Source: Gallaecimonas sp045291545
GTDB lineage: Bacteria > Pseudomonadota > Gammaproteobacteria > Enterobacterales > Gallaecimonadaceae
Length of the DNA: 64,000 nt
Assembly (NCBI RefSeq): GCF_045291545.1
Contig: NZ_CP149514.1
Span: 310,001-374,000 of the forward strand
Reading direction: 5' to 3'
The notes under the pieces are model-generated. The model was not told the DNA's origin. It ran no database searches and saw only the letters and a list, made by a program, of their open reading frames with translations. The translations under genes and the position numbers were made by a program. This document shows positions 1-8,701 of the stretch, piece after piece (position 1 is the first letter of the stretch; the number at the start of each line of letters is the position of its first letter).

Positions 1-8
1 TTGCTCCC

Positions 9-38
9 TTGACAAGGTTGTTCACCGGCCCCTAGACT
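9..38 (+). promoter_or_regulatory. Promoter of the mra/dcw cluster (sigma-70 type)
   Basis: A perfect -35 hexamer TTGACA (9–14) is followed after 18 bases by TAGACT (33–38), a good -10. Transcription would start near 45, just at the MraZ-type repeats and about 50 bases before mraZ. The function is inferred from sequence and from the known position of the mra promoter in gammaproteobacteria. Confidence 0.7.
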
Positions 39-45
39 TGGCAGT

Positions 46-72
46 GTGGGGAATTGTGGAAATTTGTGGTTA
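46..72 (+). promoter_or_regulatory. MraZ operator: three direct TGG repeats
   Basis: GTGG occurs at 46, 56 and 66, an exact 10-base period (units GTGGGGA, GTGGAAA, GTGGTTA). E. coli MraZ is known to bind three TGGGN repeats separated by five bases next to its own promoter. The array lies directly downstream of the predicted -10, so MraZ binding would repress the cluster. Only the first unit matches TGGGN fully. Confidence 0.7.
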
Positions 73-97
73 ATCTTGTCGAAAAGAGGGCATAACT

Positions 98-553
98 GTG
101 TTTCGTGGCGCGAACGAACTGAGCCTAGACAGCAAAGGCAGGCTGGCCGTACCGACCCGGTATCGCCAGCAGCTTTTGGCGGACTGTGACGGCCAACTGG
201 TTTGCACCATTGATATCTATCAGCCCTGTTTGCTGCTGTACCCGCTAGTCGAATGGGAAGTGATTGAACGCAAGCTCAGCCGTTTGTCTTCAATGAACCC
301 GGTCGAGCGGCGTATGCAGCGGCTGCTGCTGGGGCATGCCACTGAAGTGGATATGGACAAACAGGGCCGGGTACTGCTGAGTGCTCCACTTCGCCAGCAT
401 GCCGGCCTGGACAGCAAAATCATGCTGGTTGGCCAATTCCACAAATTTGAAATTTGGTCAGACAGCGCTTGGCAGGCGCAGATCAGCGACGACATGGCTG
501 CGCTGACAGACAACTTCCCCCTTACCGACGCCCTGAAGGATTTTTCACTGTGA
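98..553 (+). CDS. mraZ: Transcriptional regulator MraZ
   Basis: MraZ is an AbrB-fold DNA-binding protein that represses the dcw cluster. The 151-residue length is normal for the family. Two copies of the family's D-x-(K/Q)-GR motif are visible, at residues 11–15 (DSKGR) and 87–91 (DKQGR), one per swapped-hairpin half. The start is GTG at 98, preceded by a purine-rich AAGAGGG ribosome site seven bases upstream. Its stop overlaps the GTG start of rsmH, and its likely operator sits at 46–72. Confidence 0.97.
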   Translation: MFRGANELSLDSKGRLAVPTRYRQQLLADCDGQLVCTIDIYQPCLLLYPLVEWEVIERKLSRLSSMNPVERRMQRLLLGHATEVDMDKQGRVLLSAPLRQHAGLDSKIMLVGQFHKFEIWSDSAWQAQISDDMAALTDNFPLTDALKDFSL

Positions 554-1482
554 CCCAACACCTGAGCGTGCTGCTTAACGAAAGCCTGGAAGCACTGGCG
601 ATCAAGCCAGATGGTCTTTACGTCGACGGCACCTTTGGCCGTGGTGGTCACTCGCGGGCTATTTTGGCGCAGTTGGGGCCAACCGGTCGGCTGATCGCCA
701 TTGACCGTGATCCGGCGGCTATTGCCGAAGCCAAGACCATTACCGATCCGCGCTTTACCATTATCCAGGGGCCCTTTTCCGCGCTGGCGGAGTATTTGGC
801 TGATGTGGCCGGTCAAGTGGATGGTTTATTGCTGGACCTGGGTGTGTCTTCGCCGCAGCTTGATGACGCGGAACGTGGTTTTAGCTTCTTGCGGGATGGC
901 CCTTTGGATATGCGCATGGATCCGACCAGCGGGGAAAGTGCCGCCGACTGGCTGAACCGTGCTGACGCCGATGATATTGCTTTTGTACTCAAAACCTTTG
1001 GTGAAGAGCGTTACGCCCGCCGTATTGCCCGCGCCATTACCGAGCGCCGTATGACTGCGCCGCTGTCGCGGACCGGTGAGCTGGCTGAGCTGATTGCCAA
1101 GGCGGCCCCCAGTAAAGAAAAGCATAAGCATCCCGCCACTCGCTCATTTCAGGCCATTCGCATCTACGTTAACCGCGAGCTGGATGAAGCCAAGCAGGCA
1201 CTGCATGGGGCTCTGGCGGTACTGCGTCCGGGCGGGCGTTTGGCGGTCATCAGCTTTCACAGCCTGGAAGATCGCCTGGTCAAACAGTTTATTCGCGCTC
1301 AACAAAAAGGGCCGGAGTTACCTCCGGGGTTACCCATTACCGACGACCAGCTACGTCACCACCAAACTCTCAAAGCAGTAGGCAAAGCCATTTTCCCCGG
1401 TGACCAGGAAATTACGGTTAACCCCCGAGCCCGCAGTTCAGTTCTGCGGGTAGCAGAGCGCACGGAGGCACCCAATGGCTGA
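550..1482 (+). CDS. rsmH: 16S rRNA (cytosine1402-N4)-methyltransferase RsmH
   Basis: RsmH uses S-adenosylmethionine to methylate N4 of C1402 in the ribosomal P site. The 310-residue product begins at GTG 550, inside the mraZ stop (GTGA overlap). A longer ATG-started frame from 454 would add a non-homologous leader and is rejected. The SAM-binding loop with DGTFGRGGHS is at residues 26–35, and the family's SFHSLEDR motif is near residue 238. It overlaps ftsL by eight bases, as in other dcw clusters. Confidence 0.97.
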   Translation: MTQHLSVLLNESLEALAIKPDGLYVDGTFGRGGHSRAILAQLGPTGRLIAIDRDPAAIAEAKTITDPRFTIIQGPFSALAEYLADVAGQVDGLLLDLGVSSPQLDDAERGFSFLRDGPLDMRMDPTSGESAADWLNRADADDIAFVLKTFGEERYARRIARAITERRMTAPLSRTGELAELIAKAAPSKEKHKHPATRSFQAIRIYVNRELDEAKQALHGALAVLRPGGRLAVISFHSLEDRLVKQFIRAQQKGPELPPGLPITDDQLRHHQTLKAVGKAIFPGDQEITVNPRARSSVLRVAERTEAPNG

Positions 1483-1789
1483 TCGCCAGCCCAGTTTGGT
1501 GCTGATTGTGGCGCAGGATATATGGCAGTCCAAGTGGCTGCTTTTGCTGTTTTTTGCGGTCATTGCTTCAGCCTTCTCGGTGGTGTATCTGGCACAAAGC
1601 AATCGCCTGCTTACCGCCGAGAAAGAAAAGCTGATGACGCAACGGGAAAACCTGGATGTGCAATGGCGTCATCTCAAACTGGAAGAAGGCACCTTGGGTG
1701 AGGACAGCCGGGTGGAAGGCATAGCTCGCCGCCAACTGGGGATGAAACAGGTTGATCACACTGATGAAAAGGTCATTGAGCTCAAATGA
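1475..1789 (+). CDS. ftsL: Cell division protein FtsL
   Basis: FtsL is a small bitopic division protein that forms the FtsQLB complex and activates FtsWI. The 104 residues show the expected plan: a short cytoplasmic N-terminus, one membrane helix at about residues 19–40, then a periplasmic coiled-coil-like segment. Sequence conservation in this family is low, so identification rests on size, topology and the fixed position between rsmH and ftsI. It overlaps rsmH by eight bases and ftsI by four. Confidence 0.92.
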   Translation: MADRQPSLVLIVAQDIWQSKWLLLLFFAVIASAFSVVYLAQSNRLLTAEKEKLMTQRENLDVQWRHLKLEEGTLGEDSRVEGIARRQLGMKQVDHTDEKVIELK

Positions 1790-3534
1790 GCCGGCACGCA
1801 CGCAACAAGCTTAAGCCAGGCATTATCGGCTGGCGCCACTTGTTCGCTATCGTTTTGATGGGCGCGGTATTTGTCGCCCTGTTGGCGCGTGCCGCCTACA
1901 TTCAGGTGTTGCACCCAGACCGGTTGCGTGAGCAGGGTGACATGCGCTCGCTGCGGATCACCTCCACGCAAGTGTCTCGTGGTCTTATCACTGATCGAAA
2001 TGGCGTGGATTTGGCCATTTCTGTACCGGTAGATGCCGTCTATGCTGACCCGAAAGTGGTGCTGGACAAAGGCGGGCTGCAAGATCGTCGCCGTTGGCAG
2101 GCGATGGCTGAGGTGCTGGGTACTGATGCCCATAGCCTGATGAGCAAAATCAGTGAAGATCCGAAACGACGCTTCGTGTACTTGCAACGGCAAGTTACCC
2201 CAGCCATGGCACAGTACGTGCGCGAGTTAAAAATTCCCGGTATTGGCCTAAAACACGAATCCAAACGCTATTACCCCACCGGCGAAGTAGATGCACACAT
2301 CATCGGCTTTACCGATATTGACGACCATGGCCTGGAAGGTATTGAACGCACTTATGACGACCTGCTGACCGGCCAGCCGGGCAAACGCAAAGTGCGTAAA
2401 GACGGCTTGGGCCGGGTGGTGGAATCACTGGGGGTATTGCAGCCGGCTGAAAAGCCCAAGAACTTGCAGTTGACCATTGATCAGCGCATCCAGTCTCTGG
2501 CCTACCGGCAGTTGAAAAAGGCGGTGCAGTATTTCGAAGCCACCAGTGGTTCGGTAGTGGTAGTGGATGTGCCCACCGGCGAAGTGCTGGCCATGGCCAG
2601 CGTACCGTCTTTCAACCCTAATAACCGCGAAGATCTCAAACCTTACCAGTTGCGCAATCGTGCCATCACCGACGTTTTCGAGCCGGGCTCTACTGCAAAA
2701 CCGCTGGCGATGATGGCGGCCCTGCAAGACAAGGTTGTCAAGCCTGGTGATACCGTTGACACCAATCCCGGCTGGATGCGCCTTGGCGGCCGCCGGGTCG
2801 CTGATCACCGCAATCTCGGGGTGATCTCGTTGTCCACCATTTTGGAAAAGTCGTCCAACATGGGTATTGCCAAGCTGGCATTGTCGATCCCCAAAGAAGA
2901 TCTGCTGGGCACCTTTGCGGCTTTTGGTTTTGGCTCGAAAACCGGGCTAGATCTGGTCGGTGAGTCCAGCGGCTTGTTCCAGTACGACCGTCCACGCTGG
3001 TCTGATTTTGAGCTGGCGACCCTGGCCTTTGGCTATTCGGTCTCGGTAACGCCGGTGCAGTTGGCCCGGGCCTACGCCACCCTCGGCAATGCCGGGCGCC
3101 GTAACCCTCTGACCATTGTCAAGGGCCTGCCAAAGAGCCCACCTGAGCAAATAGTTCGGCCACAGGTCGCCAAAGAAGTGCTGCACATGATGGAGTCCGT
3201 ACTTAAGCCCGGAGGTACCGGGGTCCGGGCGGCAGTACCGGGCTATCGCGTCGCGGGTAAAACCGGCACCGCCCGCAAAGCCGTAGCGGGTGGCTATGGT
3301 AACCAGTACGTTGCCAGTTTCGCCGGTATTGCCCCGGTGTCCAACCCGCGACTGGCGGTGGTGGTGATGATCAATGAACCCCAGGGCGACCAATACTATG
3401 GCGCGGAAGTGGCAGCCCCGGTGTTTTCAAAAGTCATGGGCGGGGCGCTGTCACTGTTGAACGTGCCGCCGGATGCCATTACCCCGGACATGCGGGTAGC
3501 CTCCCTTAGCCACAAGGAGGTTCCCCGTGGCTGA
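1786..3534 (+). CDS. ftsI: Peptidoglycan D,D-transpeptidase FtsI (PBP3)
   Basis: FtsI is the septal class B penicillin-binding protein that cross-links new peptidoglycan at division. It has 582 residues, with an N-terminal membrane anchor at about 17–40, a pedestal domain, and a transpeptidase domain from about 260. All three active-site motifs are present: S302-TAK305, SSN near residue 357, and K492-TGT. It starts at ATG 1786 (ATGA overlap with ftsL). Its stop overlaps the murE start by eight bases. Confidence 0.98.
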   Translation: MSRHARNKLKPGIIGWRHLFAIVLMGAVFVALLARAAYIQVLHPDRLREQGDMRSLRITSTQVSRGLITDRNGVDLAISVPVDAVYADPKVVLDKGGLQDRRRWQAMAEVLGTDAHSLMSKISEDPKRRFVYLQRQVTPAMAQYVRELKIPGIGLKHESKRYYPTGEVDAHIIGFTDIDDHGLEGIERTYDDLLTGQPGKRKVRKDGLGRVVESLGVLQPAEKPKNLQLTIDQRIQSLAYRQLKKAVQYFEATSGSVVVVDVPTGEVLAMASVPSFNPNNREDLKPYQLRNRAITDVFEPGSTAKPLAMMAALQDKVVKPGDTVDTNPGWMRLGGRRVADHRNLGVISLSTILEKSSNMGIAKLALSIPKEDLLGTFAAFGFGSKTGLDLVGESSGLFQYDRPRWSDFELATLAFGYSVSVTPVQLARAYATLGNAGRRNPLTIVKGLPKSPPEQIVRPQVAKEVLHMMESVLKPGGTGVRAAVPGYRVAGKTGTARKAVAGGYGNQYVASFAGIAPVSNPRLAVVVMINEPQGDQYYGAEVAAPVFSKVMGGALSLLNVPPDAITPDMRVASLSHKEVPRG

Positions 3535-5008
3535 GTGGCAACTGGACACTTTGCTGGCTCCTTGGTGCGAACTGGATGTGACTGCCCGGGTGCGTGATAT
3601 CACGCTGGATTCACGACAGTGCCGTGCCGGTACTCTGTTTGTGGCGATTGCAGGCCACCAGCTTGATGGCCGCAACTTTATTGATAATGCCATTGCCGAA
3701 GGAGCCACTGCCGTACTTGCCGAAGCGGACAGCCCGACAGTACAGTGGCGCGGCAAGGTACCTGTGGTGGCGCTACCGGAGCTGAAGCGGCGGCTGTCGG
3801 CTATCGCCTGGCGCTTTGTTGGTGAACCGGCAATTCGCCCGGTGGGTATTACCGGCACCAATGGTAAAACCACCACCAGTCAACTGCTGGTGCAGCTGTG
3901 TGACGCCCTGTCATGCCCGGCGGCGGTGATTGGCACTTTAGGCAGTGGCCGATTTGGTCGGTTAACCCCGGCTCGCAATACCACACCGGATGCGATCAGT
4001 GTCGCGCGCACCTTGGCCGAGCTGGCTGATGACGGCTGCCAGGTTGCCGCTATGGAAGTGTCCAGCCATGCCCTGAGTCAGGGGCGGGTCAGTGCCATTC
4101 CTTTTAGCGTGGCCGTGTTTACCAATCTCAGCCGTGACCACCTGGATTACCACGGCACCCTGGGGGCCTATGCTGCGGCCAAGGCGCAGCTGTTTGACTG
4201 GCCAAGTCTCAGTGCTGCGGTGATCAATGCTGATGATGAACTGGGTGAAGCCTGGCTGCGTGAACGCAAAGGCCGTCAGCCGACACTGGCGTACAGCCTG
4301 CACCCGCTTGACCCGACAGTTGCCGATCAGGTGCTCTACCTGACTGATATCAGGGCGCATGCCAGCGGCGTCCGTGCCAAGGTCGGTGGCAGCTTCGGCA
4401 GTGCTGAACTGTCATCGCCACTGCTGGGTACTTTCAACCTGGCGAACCTGTTGGCGGCAATTGGCGCGGGCTTAGCGCTGGGGCTGGAACTGAACGCGCT
4501 GTGTGCGGCGGCGTCGCTGGTAAAACCGGTTACCGGCCGTATGCAAACTTTTTCAACAGAGGGTACAGCCACCGTGGTGGTGGATTATGCCCATACCCCC
4601 GACGCCCTGAGAGCCGCCCTTGAAGCCTTAAGAACGCATACCCGCGGTAAGCTTTGGTGTGTCTTTGGCTGCGGCGGCGATCGCGATCCGGGCAAACGGC
4701 CACTGATGACCGAGGCGGTTGCCAAGGGTGCTGATATTGGCATTGTGACCGCTGACAACCCCCGCTCAGAGCCAGTGATGAGCATCATTCAGCAGATGTT
4801 GTCAGACCGCCAGTATGGTGACGCCATGCAAGTGGTTGCTGACCGTCGTGAAGCCATCGCTTATGCCATTGCCAATGCCGCGCCGGGAGATGTGGTACTG
4901 GTGGCCGGCAAGGGTCATGAGGACTATCAGGAGATCAACGGTCAGCGCCTGCCTTTCAGTGATATTGAAGAAGTTCAGCGTCAGCTGAACGGGGAGGTTT
5001 CATGCTGA
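3527..5008 (+). CDS. murE: UDP-MurNAc-tripeptide synthetase MurE
   Basis: MurE is the cytoplasmic ATP-dependent ligase that adds the third stem-peptide residue. The P-loop GTNGKTT is visible near residue 110. The DNPR motif in the C-terminal domain is the signature of meso-diaminopimelate specificity, as expected for a Gram-negative cell wall. Length is 493 residues. The start is GTG at 3527 with a strong AAGGAGG site at 3513–3519. It overlaps ftsI by eight bases and murF by seven. Confidence 0.97.
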   Translation: MAEWQLDTLLAPWCELDVTARVRDITLDSRQCRAGTLFVAIAGHQLDGRNFIDNAIAEGATAVLAEADSPTVQWRGKVPVVALPELKRRLSAIAWRFVGEPAIRPVGITGTNGKTTTSQLLVQLCDALSCPAAVIGTLGSGRFGRLTPARNTTPDAISVARTLAELADDGCQVAAMEVSSHALSQGRVSAIPFSVAVFTNLSRDHLDYHGTLGAYAAAKAQLFDWPSLSAAVINADDELGEAWLRERKGRQPTLAYSLHPLDPTVADQVLYLTDIRAHASGVRAKVGGSFGSAELSSPLLGTFNLANLLAAIGAGLALGLELNALCAAASLVKPVTGRMQTFSTEGTATVVVDYAHTPDALRAALEALRTHTRGKLWCVFGCGGDRDPGKRPLMTEAVAKGADIGIVTADNPRSEPVMSIIQQMLSDRQYGDAMQVVADRREAIAYAIANAAPGDVVLVAGKGHEDYQEINGQRLPFSDIEEVQRQLNGEVSC

Positions 5009-6381
5009 CACTGACACTCTCAGCTATTGCTCACGCTTTGGGCGGCGAGCTGCACGGCAACGACCTGAGCATCAGCGCGGTCAGTACTGATACCCGCGCC
5101 CTCAGTGGCGGCGAATTGTTTGTGGCATTACGGGGCGAGCGCTTTGACGCCCATGACTTTATTGACCAGGCCAGTGCCGCCGCCGCGCTGCTGGTAGAGC
5201 GGCCATTGGCGGCCGCACAGCCACAAATCGTCGTAAAAGATACCCGGGTGGCCCTGGGGCAGCTAGGGCAGCTGGTGCGCGACAAAGTGAACCCCAAAGT
5301 TGCAGCCCTGACGGGCTCTTGCGGCAAAACTACCGTGAAGGAAATGCTCGCTACCATTTTGGGCGAGTGTGCGCCGGTGCTGGCGACGGCCGGTAATTTC
5401 AACAACGACATCGGTGTGCCCTTGACCTTGTTACGGTTAACGGCGCAGCACCGCTACGCGGTAATGGAGCTGGGTGCCAACCACGAAGGGGAAATTGCAT
5501 ATACCGCCAGTCTGGTGCGCCCCGATGTGGCATTGATAAACAATGTTGCCCCAACACATTTGGAAGGCTTCGGTACGGTTGCCGGTATTGCCCGCGCCAA
5601 AGGCGAAATTTATGGTGCGCTCAGCGCCGATGGCATTGCCGTGGTTAACCGTGATGATGCCTTTGCCAGCGACTGGCTAACCAGCTTGGCGGGACGACCG
5701 GTATTGACCTTCGGCGAGCACCCTCAGGCGCAGATCCGGGCCGCCGACATTGTTGACCGGCACGATGACGGCCTAGCTTTTACCCTGTTATTGCCGGATG
5801 ACAGCGTGGCGGTCACAGTACCGCTGCCGGGGCGGCACAATGTGCACAACGCCATGGCTGCTGCCGCCTGTGCGCTGGCACTGGGCGTGGGGGCTGATGC
5901 CATTCAGCGGGGTCTGGCAAAAGTACAGCCGGTGGCCGGGCGGATGAACATCCGGCCACTGGCCAATCGTGGCCGCTTGATTGACGACACCTACAACGCC
6001 TCAGTAGGGGCGGTGCGTGCCGCCATCGATGCCCTGGCCGGTTATCCGGGGCGGCGGGTGTTGGTGCTGGGCGATCTGGGTGAGCTGGGCGATAAGGCCC
6101 GTTATTACCATGCCGAGCTGGGCCACTATGCCAAAGCTCAGGGTATCGACAACCTGTTCACCGTTGGCGTCCTCAGCCAAGCCGCCAGTGATGCCTTTGG
6201 TCTGGGCAGTAAACATTATCAAAACAAAGAGACACTGGTCAGTGAAGTGGTGCTTGCCCTTGGCAGCGAAACCGCGCCGGTCAGTATTTTGGTGAAGGGG
6301 GCGCGCAGCTCCCGGATGGAGAGTGTTGTGGATTTAATTGCTGCCAGTACCCTGGCAACACCGTCGGAGGTGGCATGCTAG
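5002..6381 (+). CDS. murF: UDP-MurNAc-tripeptide–D-Ala-D-Ala ligase MurF
   Basis: MurF is the ATP-dependent ligase that adds the D-alanyl-D-alanine dipeptide and completes the UDP-MurNAc-pentapeptide. It has 459 residues, the Mur-ligase N-terminal domain, the P-loop GSCGKTT near residue 108, and a C-terminal domain ending in a KGARSSRME segment typical of the family. The start ATG at 5002 has GGGGAGG just upstream. It overlaps murE by seven bases and mraY by seven. Confidence 0.97.
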   Translation: MLTLTLSAIAHALGGELHGNDLSISAVSTDTRALSGGELFVALRGERFDAHDFIDQASAAAALLVERPLAAAQPQIVVKDTRVALGQLGQLVRDKVNPKVAALTGSCGKTTVKEMLATILGECAPVLATAGNFNNDIGVPLTLLRLTAQHRYAVMELGANHEGEIAYTASLVRPDVALINNVAPTHLEGFGTVAGIARAKGEIYGALSADGIAVVNRDDAFASDWLTSLAGRPVLTFGEHPQAQIRAADIVDRHDDGLAFTLLLPDDSVAVTVPLPGRHNVHNAMAAAACALALGVGADAIQRGLAKVQPVAGRMNIRPLANRGRLIDDTYNASVGAVRAAIDALAGYPGRRVLVLGDLGELGDKARYYHAELGHYAKAQGIDNLFTVGVLSQAASDAFGLGSKHYQNKETLVSEVVLALGSETAPVSILVKGARSSRMESVVDLIAASTLATPSEVAC

Positions 6382-7454
6382 TCTGGCTTGCAGAATATCT
6401 GACACAGTTCATTTCCGGTTTTAACGTTTTTTCTTACCTGACGTTCCGGGCCATTCTCAGCATCCTTACGGCCTTGCTGCTGACGGTCTACGTTGGCCCG
6501 CGGATGATCAAAGCACTGGTGCGGCTGCAGGTTGGCCAGACCGTCCGTGATGACGGCCCGCAGTCGCATTTGTCAAAATCAGGCACCCCCACCATGGGCG
6601 GTTTGATGATCCTGCTGGCGGTATCGGTATCAACGCTGCTGTGGTCAAACTTGTCCAACAGCTATGTCTGGGTGGTGCTGTTTGTACTGTTGTCTTACGG
6701 CGTCATCGGCTTTGTAGATGACTACCGCAAGGTGGTGCGCAAAGATCCCAAGGGCCTGATCGCCCGTTGGAAATACTTCTGGCAGTCGCTGATAGCGCTG
6801 CTGGTGGCGGTTTTTCTGTACTGGCAGGCACGACCACAGGAAACCGAGCTGGTAGTGCCGTTTTTCAAGGATGTGATGCCACAACTGGGGCTGTTGTACA
6901 TCCTGTTGACTTATTTTGTGATGGTGGGCACCTCCAATGCCGTCAACCTCACTGATGGCCTGGATGGCTTGGCGATCATGCCGACGGTAATGGTTGCTGC
7001 GGCCTTTGCGCTGATTGCTTATCTGACCGGTAACGTCAATTTCGCCAACTACCTGCATATTCCCTATGTTCACCAGGCGTCGGAGCTGGTGATTGTCTGC
7101 ACTGCGCTGGTCGGCGCCGGTCTTGGCTTTTTGTGGTTCAACACCTATCCGGCCCAGGTCTTTATGGGTGATGTCGGCTCGCTGGCGCTGGGCGGTACCC
7201 TTGGCATCATCGCGGTGCTGGTACGCCAGGAAATTCTGCTGGTGATCATGGGTGGCGTGTTCGTGATGGAAACCATTTCCGTGATCCTGCAGGTGGGCTC
7301 TTACAAATTGCGCGGCCAGCGTATTTTTCGCATGGCGCCAATTCACCACCACTATGAACTCAAAGGCTGGCCGGAACCGCGCGTTATTGTGCGCTTCTGG
7401 ATCATCTCATTAATGCTGGTGCTGATTGGCCTGGCGACATTAAAGGTACGGTAA
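6375..7454 (+). CDS. mraY: Phospho-MurNAc-pentapeptide translocase MraY
   Basis: MraY is a polytopic inner-membrane enzyme that moves phospho-MurNAc-pentapeptide onto undecaprenyl phosphate to make lipid I. The 359 residues contain about ten hydrophobic helices. The catalytic loops are recognisable: DDYRK near residue 115, NLTDGLDGLA near 190, GDVGSLALG near 267, and the HHHYELKGW loop near 324. The stop overlaps the murD start by one base (TAATG). Confidence 0.98.
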   Translation: MLVWLAEYLTQFISGFNVFSYLTFRAILSILTALLLTVYVGPRMIKALVRLQVGQTVRDDGPQSHLSKSGTPTMGGLMILLAVSVSTLLWSNLSNSYVWVVLFVLLSYGVIGFVDDYRKVVRKDPKGLIARWKYFWQSLIALLVAVFLYWQARPQETELVVPFFKDVMPQLGLLYILLTYFVMVGTSNAVNLTDGLDGLAIMPTVMVAAAFALIAYLTGNVNFANYLHIPYVHQASELVIVCTALVGAGLGFLWFNTYPAQVFMGDVGSLALGGTLGIIAVLVRQEILLVIMGGVFVMETISVILQVGSYKLRGQRIFRMAPIHHHYELKGWPEPRVIVRFWIISLMLVLIGLATLKVR

Positions 7455-8701
7455 TGATTGGGGTAGTGGGTCTGGGACTCAGCGGCGTTGCCACAGTGAA
7501 CTGGTTGCTTAGCCAGGGGCAGACTGTGCGCGCTTTTGATACCCGGCCCGTGCCGCCTGGGCTGGCAGAGCTGCCGGCTAACGTTGAGGTGGTCCTGGGG
7601 CCGCTGTCGGCCGCAGCTCTGAGTCAGTGCCAGCAGCTGGTGGTCAGCCCTGGGATCAGCATCCGTGAGCCAGCTATTGCCGGGGCCAAGGTGCCGGTGG
7701 TCGGTGATGTTGAATTGTTCGCCCGCCAGGCCCAGGCACCGGTGATCGCCATTACCGGCTCTAACGGTAAGAGTACGGTCACGACTTTGCTGGGTGACAT
7801 GGCCGCCCGCGCCGGTATTAAGGTGGCAGTTGGCGGTAATATCGGTGTGCCGGTACTGGCATTGCCCACGGACGCCGAGCTGTATGTGCTGGAACTGTCG
7901 AGCTTTCAGCTGGAAACCACCAGCAGCCTTAAGGCGGTGGCGGCGACGGTGCTGAACCTGAGTCCTGATCACCTCGACCGCTATCAACACATGGCCGACT
8001 ATGGCGCCGCCAAGTTACGTATCTACCAGGGCGCCGAGCATTGCATTTATAACAGCGATGATGCTGCTACTCGCCCGCCTGCGGCCGGCATCAGCTTTGG
8101 TGAACATGGCCGTTATCACTTGGCTGACGGTTACCTGTGCCGTGACCAAGAGCGCCTATTGGCCAGCTCTGAGCTGGCCATGCTGGGCCGACACAACTAC
8201 TTCAATGCCCTGGCGGCACTGGCGCTTGGCGAGGCGGCCGGCCTGCCAATGCCGGCGATGTTAGAGAGCCTGCGCCACTTTCCCGGGTTGGCGCACCGCT
8301 GCGAATGGGTGGCAGAGAAAGCCGGGGTGCGTTTTGTCAATGATTCCAAGGCTACCAATATTGGCTCGCTGGAAGCGGCACTGAGCGGTTTTGCTGACAT
8401 TGACGGTGATATTTTACTGCTGGCTGGTGGTGATGCCAAAGGCGCCGATGTGCAGCCGCTGGCGGCTAAGCTCGGCAAGGTTCGGGAGCTGATTTGCTTT
8501 GGTCGAGATGGTGCCAGGCTGGCTGCTCTGAAAGCGAACAGCCACTTGGTTAACTCACTTGATGAGGCCCTGCCGCTGGCCGCCAGCCTGGCACGGCCGG
8601 GCGATCTGGTGCTCTTGTCACCGGCTTGTGCCAGTCTTGACCAGTTCCGCAATTTCGAAGCCCGTGGTGAGCGCTTCCGGCAATTGGTGGGGGCGCTATG
8701 A
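7454..8701 (+). CDS. murD: UDP-MurNAc-L-alanine–D-glutamate ligase MurD
   Basis: MurD is the cytoplasmic ligase that adds D-glutamate to UDP-MurNAc-L-alanine. Its 415 residues carry an N-terminal UDP-binding Rossmann motif (GLGLSG), the P-loop GSNGKST near residue 102, and a NDSKATN motif near 298 that marks the third domain of MurD. It starts one base before the end of mraY and shares an ATGA junction with ftsW. Confidence 0.97.
   Translation: MIGVVGLGLSGVATVNWLLSQGQTVRAFDTRPVPPGLAELPANVEVVLGPLSAAALSQCQQLVVSPGISIREPAIAGAKVPVVGDVELFARQAQAPVIAITGSNGKSTVTTLLGDMAARAGIKVAVGGNIGVPVLALPTDAELYVLELSSFQLETTSSLKAVAATVLNLSPDHLDRYQHMADYGAAKLRIYQGAEHCIYNSDDAATRPPAAGISFGEHGRYHLADGYLCRDQERLLASSELAMLGRHNYFNALAALALGEAAGLPMPAMLESLRHFPGLAHRCEWVAEKAGVRFVNDSKATNIGSLEAALSGFADIDGDILLLAGGDAKGADVQPLAAKLGKVRELICFGRDGARLAALKANSHLVNSLDEALPLAASLARPGDLVLLSPACASLDQFRNFEARGERFRQLVGAL

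Noticed and set aside
1..97. A possible truncated upstream gene at the window start
   Set aside because: The first 97 bases are promoter and operator, with no credible reading frame.
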